From the IMG/VR virus record IMGVR_UViG_3300034073_000383, positions 1 to 27,651 of that record: a stretch of DNA of 27,651 bases; one strand, written 5' to 3'. Below the pieces are notes generated by a model. It was not told the DNA's origin. It saw only the letters and a list, made by a program, of their open reading frames with translations, and searched no databases. Below are positions 13,188 to 20,738 of the stretch, piece after piece. Both the position numbers and the translations under genes were made by a program. This DNA comes from a virus. The first letter of the stretch is position 1, and each line of letters begins with the position of its first letter.

Positions 13188-13192
13188 AACAA
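13164..13192 (+). promoter_or_regulatory. Possible promoter at the end of the structured region
   Basis: TTGACC (13164-13169) matches a -35 box, and TAACAA (13187-13192) lies 17 bp on as a weak -10. The block from GGGTGGAGC to ACAGTT is identical in both copies except for one base. A promoter for the HNH-terminase operon is plausible. Part of the conservation is explained by the helix 5 strand. The -10 match is poor. Confidence 0.3.
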
Positions 13193-13209
13193 ACAAAGAA
13201 AGCACAGAC

Positions 13210-13290
13210 ATGAACCCGACAACAAACATGACAAACAATTACCGAGAGCAAGGCGCTTGCGCCGCGCTAGCACAAGCCGAAGGCGCGTGA
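13210..13290 (+). CDS. Possible 26-aa leader ORF
   Basis: ATG 13210 to TGA 13288-13290 encodes MNPTTNMTNNYREQGACAAL and six more residues. It stops one base before the HNH gene start, so it could be a translational leader. The ribosome site is weak, there is no family match, and the second copy is cut before this point, so coding is unproven. Confidence 0.25.
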   Translation: MNPTTNMTNNYREQGACAALAQAEGA

Positions 13291-13291
13291 G

Positions 13292-13771
13292 ATGGCTCGA
13301 CCAAAAGGTTCAACACAGAAAAACAAACGTGCTGTTAGCCGTGTATGCGAACGATGCAATAAATCATTTACTCAACTTGGGTCAGGCCGTAAACAAAAAT
13401 ATTGCTGCAAACCAACCCCTAAAACCATTGTAAAAAAACAAGGAACTGCTATGACACGCGGAAATGAAATAGTAATTGCCGACAAACTCAAAAGAGGCGA
13501 ATGTGCTTTGCATCCCTATTACCACGATGGTCGCCGTAAATATGTAACCAAACAAAACCACGTCATGTTCGCATACGATCATTTAGACCGATCAATAAAA
13601 AAGGGAACGATTGCAAAACTAAAAGATGCTGGCCCGTATCAACTTGCCAAAGAATTAGCCAAATGCCAATTGCTTTGCCATAACTGCCATGCAATGAAAA
13701 CATATGAACAACGAGAACACGTCAAACATGACAAACCGAATTACCAACATCCAACGCTGTTTGACTTATGA
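13292..13771 (+). CDS. HNH endonuclease
   Basis: A 159-aa protein with an N-terminal zinc-finger-like CERC...CC (C19, C22, C38/C39). A C-terminal HNH core has D96-H97 in FAYDHLDRS and C129-x2-C132-H133 in LLCHNCHAMKT. It lies just before terL, and its stop overlaps the terL start (ATGA). HNH enzymes next to terminases assist cos cleavage in HK97-like phages; a homing endonuclease is the alternative. Its bases look more AT-rich than the terminase gene, which may mean separate acquisition. Confidence 0.8.
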   Translation: MARPKGSTQKNKRAVSRVCERCNKSFTQLGSGRKQKYCCKPTPKTIVKKQGTAMTRGNEIVIADKLKRGECALHPYYHDGRRKYVTKQNHVMFAYDHLDRSIKKGTIAKLKDAGPYQLAKELAKCQLLCHNCHAMKTYEQREHVKHDKPNYQHPTLFDL

Positions 13772-15495
13772 AAAACCCTGAATACTCCACCGACAGATAC
13801 AAGTCAGCCAGACATGAGCTGCTTCGAGACAGCCCAACATGCCATTGGTGTCATCGCAATCCAGCAACCGAATTAGATCACTTAATAGAAGTAGATCGTG
13901 GGGGTTCACTTGAGGATGGGTATGTGGCAAGTTGCAAGCCATGCAACAGCGCACGCGGAGCAATCCATCGCAATCGCAAACTAGCAAACGCAAAGCAAAA
14001 CAGAGAGAAAGCAATTAACGCTTTTTTATATGCAAACGATTTGACCCCGATCCCCAATGAAGATTTTGTCGCCACCAGCCCAAACCAGCCTGAACCAGCG
14101 GTAACTGGCCATGATCGGCCGAGACTGGAAACGATCATCCCAGACCATGCCGGGTCACTAGCTGGACTTGTGGGGGACATGGCTAAAAAGGTGTTGCAGA
14201 TTGATTTGATGCCTTGGCAAATACATGCTCTTGAGGGGATGCTGGCGGTTGATGCCGATCAGAAATTTGTGCATCGTTCAAGCCTTGTTTCGGTTGCACG
14301 TCAGAACGGCAAGACAACAATTATCCAAGCGTTGATCTTGTTTTGGCTTGTGGAGATGCCAAAGATTCGAGGCGGTAAGCAGACTGTTGTTTCGGGCGCG
14401 CACCGTTTGGATTTGGCTTGTTTGTTGTTTGATGATTTGGCACCAATCCTTGAGGAGTATTACGGCGCCAAGATCGTTAAGTCTTACGGCCGTTATCAGG
14501 CGACAATGCCAGACGGCAGCAAATGGTGGGTCAAAGCATTAAAGCCAAACCAAGGTCACGGCATGAGCATTGACCTAGTCGTGGTGGACGAATTATTTGA
14601 TGTCAATCCCGATTCCGTGGAGGGGGGTCTCTTGCCGGCACAGCGCGCTCGCAAAAATCCGCTTGCCTGTTTCTTTAGTACTGCTGGCACCGAGGAATCT
14701 GTGCTGTTCCAGCGTTGGCGTGAGGCAGGCATTCGAGCTATTGACAAAGGCGAGCCGTCCACGATGTACATGGCGGAGTGGTCGCCTGACCCAAGCCTTG
14801 ACCCGTTGCACCCAGCGTCATGGGCGTGGGGTAATCCTGCACTTGGCCACACGTTGGATATGGACACCATTAGGCAAGAATCAACAAACCCAGATCGGGC
14901 GTCATTTCTGCGAGCAAGTCTCAACCTTTGGGTGAGTGTTGTGCGCGGTTGGATTGAGCCAGGGCGTTGGCCGTCGTTGGAATACACAGGGGACATCCCT
15001 AGCGGTGGCGTCGTGGCGATTGAGTCTTCGCTGGACGACTCCCGTTACAGCGCGACCAGATGCGTCAACTTGTCTGACGGTCGGGTGCTTGTCACCGTCG
15101 CGTTCATTGCCGAGTCAATTACAGAGCTGTGGGACAACGTGCAAGAACTAGCCAAAGACCCCACGATCAGGTTTGCATTGTCGCCGACCGTGGACGCAAC
15201 CTGCCCACCGAACATCGAGCGCCGCCGAGTCGTCGTTGGCTATGCAGAACTTGGACGCTTTACACCGCTAGCCAAAAACATGATCGCCGAAGCGCGACTG
15301 TTGCACACAGGAGAAAAACTGCTTGCCGAACACGTCCAGCGCGCGGTCGCGGTACGCACGGACAACACCATAGTTTTGTCCAGCAAACGGAGTCCAGGGC
15401 CTATCGAGTTAGCGCGCACAATGGTCTGGGGTATTGGGATGTGTGCTCGTCCAGTTAACAGCGGAAAACCCATGCTTGTTGCGGTAAATAACTAA
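13768..15495 (+). CDS. terL: Terminase large subunit with N-terminal HNH domain
   Basis: A 575-aa packaging motor protein. Residues 20-70 form an HNH-type zinc domain: C25-x2-C28, D37-H38, GG at 45-46, C56-x2-C59-N60. After a linker comes the ATPase: a Walker A variant around R178-Q-N-G-K-T183 in SVARQNGKTT, Walker B LVVVDE (270-275), and a coupling motif FFSTAG (302-307). The C-terminal half (VVAIESSLDDSRYS and later acidic residues) is the expected RNase H-like nuclease. No separate small terminase is recognisable. The fused HNH may provide nicking or DNA recognition at the packaging site. The gene ends where the 127-bp repeat starts. Confidence 0.88.
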   Translation: MKNPEYSTDRYKSARHELLRDSPTCHWCHRNPATELDHLIEVDRGGSLEDGYVASCKPCNSARGAIHRNRKLANAKQNREKAINAFLYANDLTPIPNEDFVATSPNQPEPAVTGHDRPRLETIIPDHAGSLAGLVGDMAKKVLQIDLMPWQIHALEGMLAVDADQKFVHRSSLVSVARQNGKTTIIQALILFWLVEMPKIRGGKQTVVSGAHRLDLACLLFDDLAPILEEYYGAKIVKSYGRYQATMPDGSKWWVKALKPNQGHGMSIDLVVVDELFDVNPDSVEGGLLPAQRARKNPLACFFSTAGTEESVLFQRWREAGIRAIDKGEPSTMYMAEWSPDPSLDPLHPASWAWGNPALGHTLDMDTIRQESTNPDRASFLRASLNLWVSVVRGWIEPGRWPSLEYTGDIPSGGVVAIESSLDDSRYSATRCVNLSDGRVLVTVAFIAESITELWDNVQELAKDPTIRFALSPTVDATCPPNIERRRVVVGYAELGRFTPLAKNMIAEARLLHTGEKLLAEHVQRAVAVRTDNTIVLSSKRSPGPIELARTMVWGIGMCARPVNSGKPMLVAVNN

Positions 15496-15603
15496 GATAA
15501 ACGCGGCGACCGCACGCTCTAACCTTTTGTCGGAATCGGATTAGTCACGTGCGGTTGCCACCTATATGGCAGAGTGGTAACTATGGCGATCTTTAACAAA
15601 ACC
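15477..15603. repeat. 127-bp exact direct repeat, second copy
   Basis: Identical to window bases 1-127 and marks the A-to-B genome junction. It starts inside the last terL codons and ends within the portal N-terminus. The exact length equals a standard large assembler k-mer. Confidence 0.95.
15505..15559. other. terL-portal inverted repeat, second copy
   Basis: The same 12-bp imperfect inverted repeat and inner stem as at 29-83, without any change. It lies between the complete terminase gene and the second portal gene, and is the best intergenic candidate for the packaging site. Confidence 0.55.
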
Positions 15604-16689
15604 AAAAAAGCAGCAATAAGCCCAGCGCCAAGCGTGGCAGCTGCGGTTGCTGGCGGTTACACAAGTAACGCTGCCGGCGTAAGCATGATCGGCCAGTATT
15701 ACAGTTATCAAGAAGGCGAAGCACGCAACCGCGCAATTAGCGTTCCAACAATTAACCGTGCTCGAGATTTGATGGCATCAGTAATTGGTTCAATGCCATT
15801 GCGAATGTACAACGAAATGTGGAACGGCGACGAAATGGAAAAGGTGTACATTGCGCCACGTTCATGGTTGCGCCGACCAGACCCAACCGTGCCATACCAG
15901 TTCATTATGTCTTGGACGCTTGACGATCTCATGATGTTTGGTCGCGCATTTTGGTACATCACTTCACGCACCGCTGACGGTTACGCCGCGTCCTACACCC
16001 GTTTGCCTGCCGGCTCAATCACCACGACCGACATGGTTGGTCCTGTCTGGTTTGCACCATCCAAAGAAGTGTATTTCAACGGCGGAATGTTAGACCCAGC
16101 AAACCTTGTGCAATTCTTATCACCAGCGCAAGGCATGATCTACTCGGCACCAGGCGCAATTGAAACCGCGCTCAAACTTGAAGCCGCGCGCAACCGTAAC
16201 GCATCGTCAAGCATCCCTGCCGGCGTACTGAAGCAAACTGGTGGCGAACCGCTTAGCGCGCAAGAACTAGCTGATTTGGCTAGCGCGTTTAACGCCGCTC
16301 GAGCAACAAACCAAACCGCTGCCCTTAACGAATATCTGACATACACAGAAACAAACAGCACGCCAGACAAGATGCTATTGATTGAGGCATCGCAATATCA
16401 GGCGCTTGAAATGTCACGCCTAGCGAATGTTCCCCCATATTTGGTGGGTGTGGCAACTGGCGCATACTCGTATCAGTCAAGCCAACAAGCGCGTGCCGAT
16501 CTGTATTTGTTTGGCGTAAAATTGTATGCAGACGCAATCGCCAGCGCGCTTTCAATGGACAACGTGCTACCGCGCGGAACATATGTGGAGTTTGACGCTG
16601 ACGAATACCTAGAAGAAAACTTTATGGCCGACCGCGCAGACGACGAAGTAATTGTTAGAGAAAACACACAAGAGGAGTTATCACGATGA
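15583..16689 (+). CDS. Portal protein, copy B
   Basis: 368 aa from ATG 15583 (an in-frame GTG at 15574 is possible). It differs from copy A mostly at synonymous sites, with clustered replacements around residues 89-170 (for example TVPYQFIMSWTLDD and KEVYFNGGM) and an N-terminus with only one changed residue. The portal signature near residues 47-66 is intact. It overlaps the next start by ATGA. Confidence 0.9.
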   Translation: MAIFNKTKKAAISPAPSVAAAVAGGYTSNAAGVSMIGQYYSYQEGEARNRAISVPTINRARDLMASVIGSMPLRMYNEMWNGDEMEKVYIAPRSWLRRPDPTVPYQFIMSWTLDDLMMFGRAFWYITSRTADGYAASYTRLPAGSITTTDMVGPVWFAPSKEVYFNGGMLDPANLVQFLSPAQGMIYSAPGAIETALKLEAARNRNASSSIPAGVLKQTGGEPLSAQELADLASAFNAARATNQTAALNEYLTYTETNSTPDKMLLIEASQYQALEMSRLANVPPYLVGVATGAYSYQSSQQARADLYLFGVKLYADAIASALSMDNVLPRGTYVEFDADEYLEENFMADRADDEVIVRENTQEELSR

Positions 16690-18296
16690 TCAAACTAATC
16701 GCAGGAGAGTTCACGCTTGACGCCGCCAAAGGCGACGCACCACGACGCACCATCAGCGGAGTAGCCGTCCCATACAACGTGCCGGCAGTAGTCAGCGACG
16801 GCACAGCTGTAATCTTCCGCCCAGGCTCATTGCCAGTCGAAGGCAAAGCCCCACGCCTGTTTATGTACCACGACGCAAGCATGCCAGTAGGCGTTGTCAC
16901 GGAGCGCGCAGAAACCGAAGAAGGCATGATGTTTAGCGCCAAAATCAGCGCAACCAGCCTTGGCAACGACGCTCTCGTTATGGCCATGGACGGCACCATT
17001 GACCAAGTATCCGTAGGCGTAAACCCAACCAAGTTCTCGTACGACGAAGAAGGAACAATGGTCATTGAGTCAGCCGACTGGATGGAATTGTCCCTAGTTC
17101 CGATCGGCGCTTTTGGCGATGCCGCGAACATCACCAAAGTCGCAGCGAGTATCCACCAAGAGGCCGAAGAAGTAGTGTTAAATGAAGAAGTAACCCCAGT
17201 AGAGGAGAAACAAAAAATGTCCGAAGTAAACGAAACCGCAGTCGAGGCAACCATCCCTACTGCACCAGTATTTGCACAAGCAAAGCGCAAGTTTGATTTG
17301 CCAACCGCAGGTGAATACCTTGCAGCAATGCACATCGGCGGAGAAACATTCCGCAACGTTGCAGCAGCCGCACGCGATTACGCATTGTCAAAGCAAAGCG
17401 CATTGCAAGCAGCTGCCGGTTCAGGCGGCGATACAAATACCGAAAACACGCCTGGCCTCTTGAGCCAAATCGTGCTCGGACCTGTTTTTGCGGATCTTAA
17501 CTACATCCGTCCTGTAGTTTCAGCCGTTGGTGCTCGCGCAATGCCAGACGGTGGCAACCAAAAAACATTTATCCGTCCAACATGGACAACGCACACTTCG
17601 GTTGCATCACAGGCAAGTGAACTTGCTGCAGTATCGGCAACCAGCCCCCAGATTGCCTCGAACGTGGTCAGCAAGACAACCCTATCGGGCCAGGTGACCC
17701 TCTCGGTACAGGATGTGGATTTCACGAGCCCCGCATCAATGGAAATCATTTTGCGTGACCTCGCAGGACAATACTTGTTGGAAAGCGACAACGTTGCAGC
17801 CGATGCGATCACTTCAGGTGCATCAGCATCAGGTTCAACTTGGACTTACAACAACACCGACCCATCAACCTTGTTTGCAGCGCTTTACGATGCAGCAACC
17901 GACATCTTGACCGCAAGCAACTTTTTGCCTGACCACATTTTCGTGTCACCAAACGTGTGGAAGTTGATGGGCCAGCAAATGGACGCAGACAACCGTTCAG
18001 TATTTCCATACGCTGGCGCTGCCGGTCTCATGGGCGTAAACGCTGCAGGAACCGCAAACATCACACAGCTCAACACGTTCAACCCATTCGGTCTGAACCT
18101 TGTTGCCGATCGCAACTTTGCTGCAAACACAATGGTTGTTGCAAAAGCATCAGCAATTGAGTTCTACGAGCAGGTACGTGGCTTGATGTCAGTAGAAGCA
18201 CCATCCACACTTGGACGCGTGTTCTCCTACTACGGATACGTTGCAACCTTTATCGCAGACAGCGATCTCGTCAAGTCCATCACCGTCAGCCCTTGA
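16686..18296 (+). CDS. Prohead protease-major capsid fusion, copy B
   Basis: 536 aa. Protease residues H62 and S109 and the ELSLVP segment are retained, and the acidic linker is nearly unchanged. The capsid part is more divergent than the protease part, notably around residues 240-400, with small insertions near the capsid N-arm (GSGGDTNTENTPG). The key C-terminal region FNPFGLNLVADRNFA is kept. It ends with TGA 22 nt before the adaptor gene. Confidence 0.88.
   Translation: MIKLIAGEFTLDAAKGDAPRRTISGVAVPYNVPAVVSDGTAVIFRPGSLPVEGKAPRLFMYHDASMPVGVVTERAETEEGMMFSAKISATSLGNDALVMAMDGTIDQVSVGVNPTKFSYDEEGTMVIESADWMELSLVPIGAFGDAANITKVAASIHQEAEEVVLNEEVTPVEEKQKMSEVNETAVEATIPTAPVFAQAKRKFDLPTAGEYLAAMHIGGETFRNVAAAARDYALSKQSALQAAAGSGGDTNTENTPGLLSQIVLGPVFADLNYIRPVVSAVGARAMPDGGNQKTFIRPTWTTHTSVASQASELAAVSATSPQIASNVVSKTTLSGQVTLSVQDVDFTSPASMEIILRDLAGQYLLESDNVAADAITSGASASGSTWTYNNTDPSTLFAALYDAATDILTASNFLPDHIFVSPNVWKLMGQQMDADNRSVFPYAGAAGLMGVNAAGTANITQLNTFNPFGLNLVADRNFAANTMVVAKASAIEFYEQVRGLMSVEAPSTLGRVFSYYGYVATFIADSDLVKSITVSP
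17217..18296 (+). CDS. Major capsid protein from internal start, copy B
   Basis: ATG at codon 178 of the fusion, with AGAGGAG (17201-17207) nine bases upstream, as in copy A. The product would be 359 aa. Bases between the SD and ATG differ between copies (ACCAGAA against ACAAAAA), yet spacing and signal are kept, which favours real use. Confidence 0.55.
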   Translation: MSEVNETAVEATIPTAPVFAQAKRKFDLPTAGEYLAAMHIGGETFRNVAAAARDYALSKQSALQAAAGSGGDTNTENTPGLLSQIVLGPVFADLNYIRPVVSAVGARAMPDGGNQKTFIRPTWTTHTSVASQASELAAVSATSPQIASNVVSKTTLSGQVTLSVQDVDFTSPASMEIILRDLAGQYLLESDNVAADAITSGASASGSTWTYNNTDPSTLFAALYDAATDILTASNFLPDHIFVSPNVWKLMGQQMDADNRSVFPYAGAAGLMGVNAAGTANITQLNTFNPFGLNLVADRNFAANTMVVAKASAIEFYEQVRGLMSVEAPSTLGRVFSYYGYVATFIADSDLVKSITVSP

Positions 18297-18317
18297 TTCG
18301 AAAGGTAGGCCCTAGTA

Positions 18318-18950
18318 ATGGCCACCTATTCGGTCACTAACAAGTACCTAATTGACAACTACGCCGTACTGCAACTTCTGACCCCCAGCGAGATTGCAGT
18401 CGGCCAGTCAATTACGGTTGCAGGCGTTGACGCCACATTCAACGGCACCTACACGGTGCGCGCATTGCCACAGTATTTGTACATTGGCGTTGACAGCCAG
18501 GGCGACCTGCTGTACGACTACCAGTTGCCGATCGCTGATCAAGTGCTATTTGCAAAGACTTCCGATGATGTCAAGCGCACCGCCGCATCTGGCACAGTCA
18601 CATACGCGCCAGTTTGCACGTGGGTGACTGCATCTGATGTCATGACCTATTTGGGTATCACGATTACTAACCCATCAGATGATTACACGTTGCTCACGCA
18701 ATCCGTGTCGGCTGGGTGCCAATTTGCGTTTCGCAGAAGGCAGGAGTCAGGCTATATTGACTCTCTGACGACCTCTCCGAGCGGCGATGTTACTTTGGGC
18801 ACGATCATGTATTGCGCCGCTCTATGGCGCTCTAGAGGGTCAATAGAGGCAACGTACGCCACGTTTGACGGCATGGGTTCGGCACCACAGCAAAGCCTGA
18901 CCCCGATCGTCAAGCAGCTGCTTGGCATCCCACGTCCAGCGGTTGCCTAA
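18318..18950 (+). CDS. Head-tail adaptor, copy B
   Basis: 210 aa, the same length as in copy A. Replacements are mainly in the N-terminal beta domain; the last 70 residues are unchanged in protein and nearly so in DNA. Preceded by GAAAGG as RBS. The GGCGG/CCGCC hairpin of copy A is absent here. Confidence 0.6.
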   Translation: MATYSVTNKYLIDNYAVLQLLTPSEIAVGQSITVAGVDATFNGTYTVRALPQYLYIGVDSQGDLLYDYQLPIADQVLFAKTSDDVKRTAASGTVTYAPVCTWVTASDVMTYLGITITNPSDDYTLLTQSVSAGCQFAFRRRQESGYIDSLTTSPSGDVTLGTIMYCAALWRSRGSIEATYATFDGMGSAPQQSLTPIVKQLLGIPRPAVA

Positions 18951-19312
18951 TGGCTTACACCGACCTGTTCAACGAAGCAATTGATGACGTCACGGCAACG
19001 CTGACCGCGGTATCTGGTCTGCGTGTTGTAAACGACCCAACAAAACTTGTACCTAATTGCGTGTACTTAGATGCACCAAACTTCACAACAATTGCTGGCA
19101 ACGGCAACGTGATACGCCTTGAGTTCCCTGTAAAAGTGATCGGGTCAGGCCCAGCAGGTCTGCCGGTATTGCGTCAGATTCTCAGCATTGTGGCAAGCGT
19201 GCTCGGCTCGCCGATCATTGTGATGGCTGGCCGTCCATCAAGCCTTGAAATCGGTGGCGCGTTGTACCCGTGCTATGACCTTGATTGCGCTATCCAAGCC
19301 CAGACTTCGTAA
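18950..19312 (+). CDS. Tail terminator / head-tail joining protein, copy B
   Basis: 120 aa, overlapping the adaptor stop by one base. It keeps the start MAYTDLFNEAIDDVTATLTA and the end DLDCAIQAQTS. It has about a dozen conservative changes, consistent with a structural protein under strong constraint. Confidence 0.6.
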   Translation: MAYTDLFNEAIDDVTATLTAVSGLRVVNDPTKLVPNCVYLDAPNFTTIAGNGNVIRLEFPVKVIGSGPAGLPVLRQILSIVASVLGSPIIVMAGRPSSLEIGGALYPCYDLDCAIQAQTS

Positions 19313-19370
19313 TCCACTACAAGCGAACATAAATAATCTAATATCAGAACAGAACTAAGGAGCAACACAC
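19313..19370 (+). promoter_or_regulatory. Conserved leader of the major tail gene, copy B
   Basis: Same AT-rich core and AAGGAGC as at 3825-3880; only the last bases before the ATG differ. It has been kept although the coding region after it has been replaced or has diverged. Confidence 0.5.
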
Positions 19371-19784
19371 ATGGCTAGCGCAACATACCTCTCGAACCCA
19401 GTACTCACGATCAACAGCGTTGATTTGACCGACATGTGCACCGCAGCGACATTGACCTACCTGGTTGAAGCGCTCGAAGACACCGCATTTGGCACCAACT
19501 CACGCAGTTACACAGCAGGCCTTGCCAACAACGAAGTGACCTTGACGATGTACGCATCATTTGCAGCAACCGAAACTTACGCAACATTGCAACCACTTGT
19601 TGGCACAAAAACCACAATCACGTTGCAACCAGCATCAGGTGCCGAATCAGCAACCAACCCAAAGTTCACCTTGACTGATTGCTACCTTGAATCATTGCCA
19701 ATTATCAACGCATCCCTCGGCGAGTTGTCAACCTATGACCTCACATTCATGGGTGGCGCGTTGACGATTGACACCACCGTATAA
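19371..19784 (+). CDS. Major tail tube protein, copy B
   Basis: 137 aa. Shares ATYLSNPV near the start, EALEDTAFG-NSR, and a conserved L-ELS-Y pattern at the C-terminus with the copy A protein, but most other positions differ. The fold is evidently the same (alternating beta pattern, same gene position). Its DNA is unusually divergent compared with the flanking genes, so allelic replacement is likely. Confidence 0.8.
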   Translation: MASATYLSNPVLTINSVDLTDMCTAATLTYLVEALEDTAFGTNSRSYTAGLANNEVTLTMYASFAATETYATLQPLVGTKTTITLQPASGAESATNPKFTLTDCYLESLPIINASLGELSTYDLTFMGGALTIDTTV

Positions 19785-19788
19785 ACAA

Positions 19789-19801
19789 CGGCTCCAAGCC
19801 G
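19789..19801 (+). other. Small conserved hairpin, copy B
   Basis: CGGCT-CCA-AGCCG directly after the major tail stop, unchanged from 4312-4324. Confidence 0.4.
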
Positions 19802-19814
19802 ACATAGGAGAAAC

Positions 19815-20114
19815 ATGAAAATCAAGTTGCAATTAAAACGCACGCCCCACAGCGCACCCGAGTACTACTACACAAACTTGTTTGTAGTTACCGAATGGGA
19901 ACGGCTTGAGCGTCGCAACATCCAGCAACTATCAACACAACCGCTGTACAGCGATTACTGCTGTTGGATGCACACAATTTTAAAACTTAAAGGTGAGCAA
20001 GTCGGCGACAACTGGCGTGAATGGATTAGCAAAAACCCAGAGCTAGAAATCATTCCGGTATTGGACGAAACTGACCCAAACCCTACGGACGCGGCACCTA
20101 CCGCCGCCAACTAG
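19815..20114 (+). CDS. Tail assembly chaperone, short form, copy B
   Basis: 99 aa. The only protein differences from copy A are an Asp-to-His at residue 12 (TPHSAPEY) and an Asn-to-Gln near residue 42. Ends at TAG in the zero frame. Confidence 0.75.
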   Translation: MKIKLQLKRTPHSAPEYYYTNLFVVTEWERLERRNIQQLSTQPLYSDYCCWMHTILKLKGEQVGDNWREWISKNPELEIIPVLDETDPNPTDAAPTAAN

Positions 20115-20224
20115 CAGAAATACTGGTTGCGGTCGGTTGGTGGCCTAGCAACATTGTGTTTGACGCTCGAGACATAGCAACGGTCATTAAAGTGCTTAAC
20201 GAGGCAAACAAAAAACGGAGATAA
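19815..20224 (+). CDS. Tail assembly chaperone, -1 frameshift form, copy B
   Basis: Slippage at CCCAAAC (20075-20081) gives the same 136-aa form ending TAA 20222-20224. In the extension only two residues differ from copy A (Gln/Arg in FDARDIA and Asp/Glu in LNEANKK), showing that the -1 frame is maintained as coding. Confidence 0.75.
20075..20081 (+). promoter_or_regulatory. -1 frameshift site, copy B
   Basis: C-CCA-AAC in the zero frame, identical to 4599-4605, with an open -1 frame downstream. Confidence 0.7.
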
Positions 20225-20225
20225 C

Positions 20226-20738
20226 GTGGCGGAAGTATCGGCAAGGGTTGAGGTTGTAGGGCTCAAGGATGCTTTAAAGACCCTGAACAAGATTGACAAA
20301 TCTTTGCGCCGAGAAATCACCAAGGATTACAAGCGCATTGTTCAGCCTGTTATTGATGACGCAAACAAGCTTGTGCCTACTGGCGTCCCGTTGTCGGGTA
20401 TGGCGCGCAATTGGCAAACAAAATCAGGGTTTCAATTGTTGCCGTGGATACCTGGCATGAAACAAAAGATTGCTGCCAAGATCAATACTCGAGCAATCAA
20501 AGAATATGGCGGGAACAAGACCAATGTGGGCACTTTTGCCATTCAATGGAAAGGCGCAACTGGCACGATGTTTGACACGTCTATGGCTGGCTCATTAGGT
20601 CGCGCGTTAACTGCACGCTATGGCAGTCGTTCGCGAGTAATGTGGAAAGCGTACGAGCAACGCCAAAATGATGTCATGTCCGAGATGGAGCAACTGGTCA
20701 AGCGCGTCATGGAAGAAGCAAACAGAGAGACCGCGTAA
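20226..20738 (+). CDS. HK97 gp10-like protein, copy B
   Basis: 170 aa, GTG start. Only a handful of replacements (for example GGNKTNVG for NGNTTNVG). Retains the unusual position between the chaperone and the tape measure. Its stop overlaps the next ATG. Confidence 0.6.
   Translation: MAEVSARVEVVGLKDALKTLNKIDKSLRREITKDYKRIVQPVIDDANKLVPTGVPLSGMARNWQTKSGFQLLPWIPGMKQKIAAKINTRAIKEYGGNKTNVGTFAIQWKGATGTMFDTSMAGSLGRALTARYGSRSRVMWKAYEQRQNDVMSEMEQLVKRVMEEANRETA

Noticed and set aside
16655-17356. 233-aa minus-strand ORF over the protease region
   Set aside because: Lies opposite a clearly coding, conserved gene; third-position bias explains the open antisense frame. No RBS or family signature.
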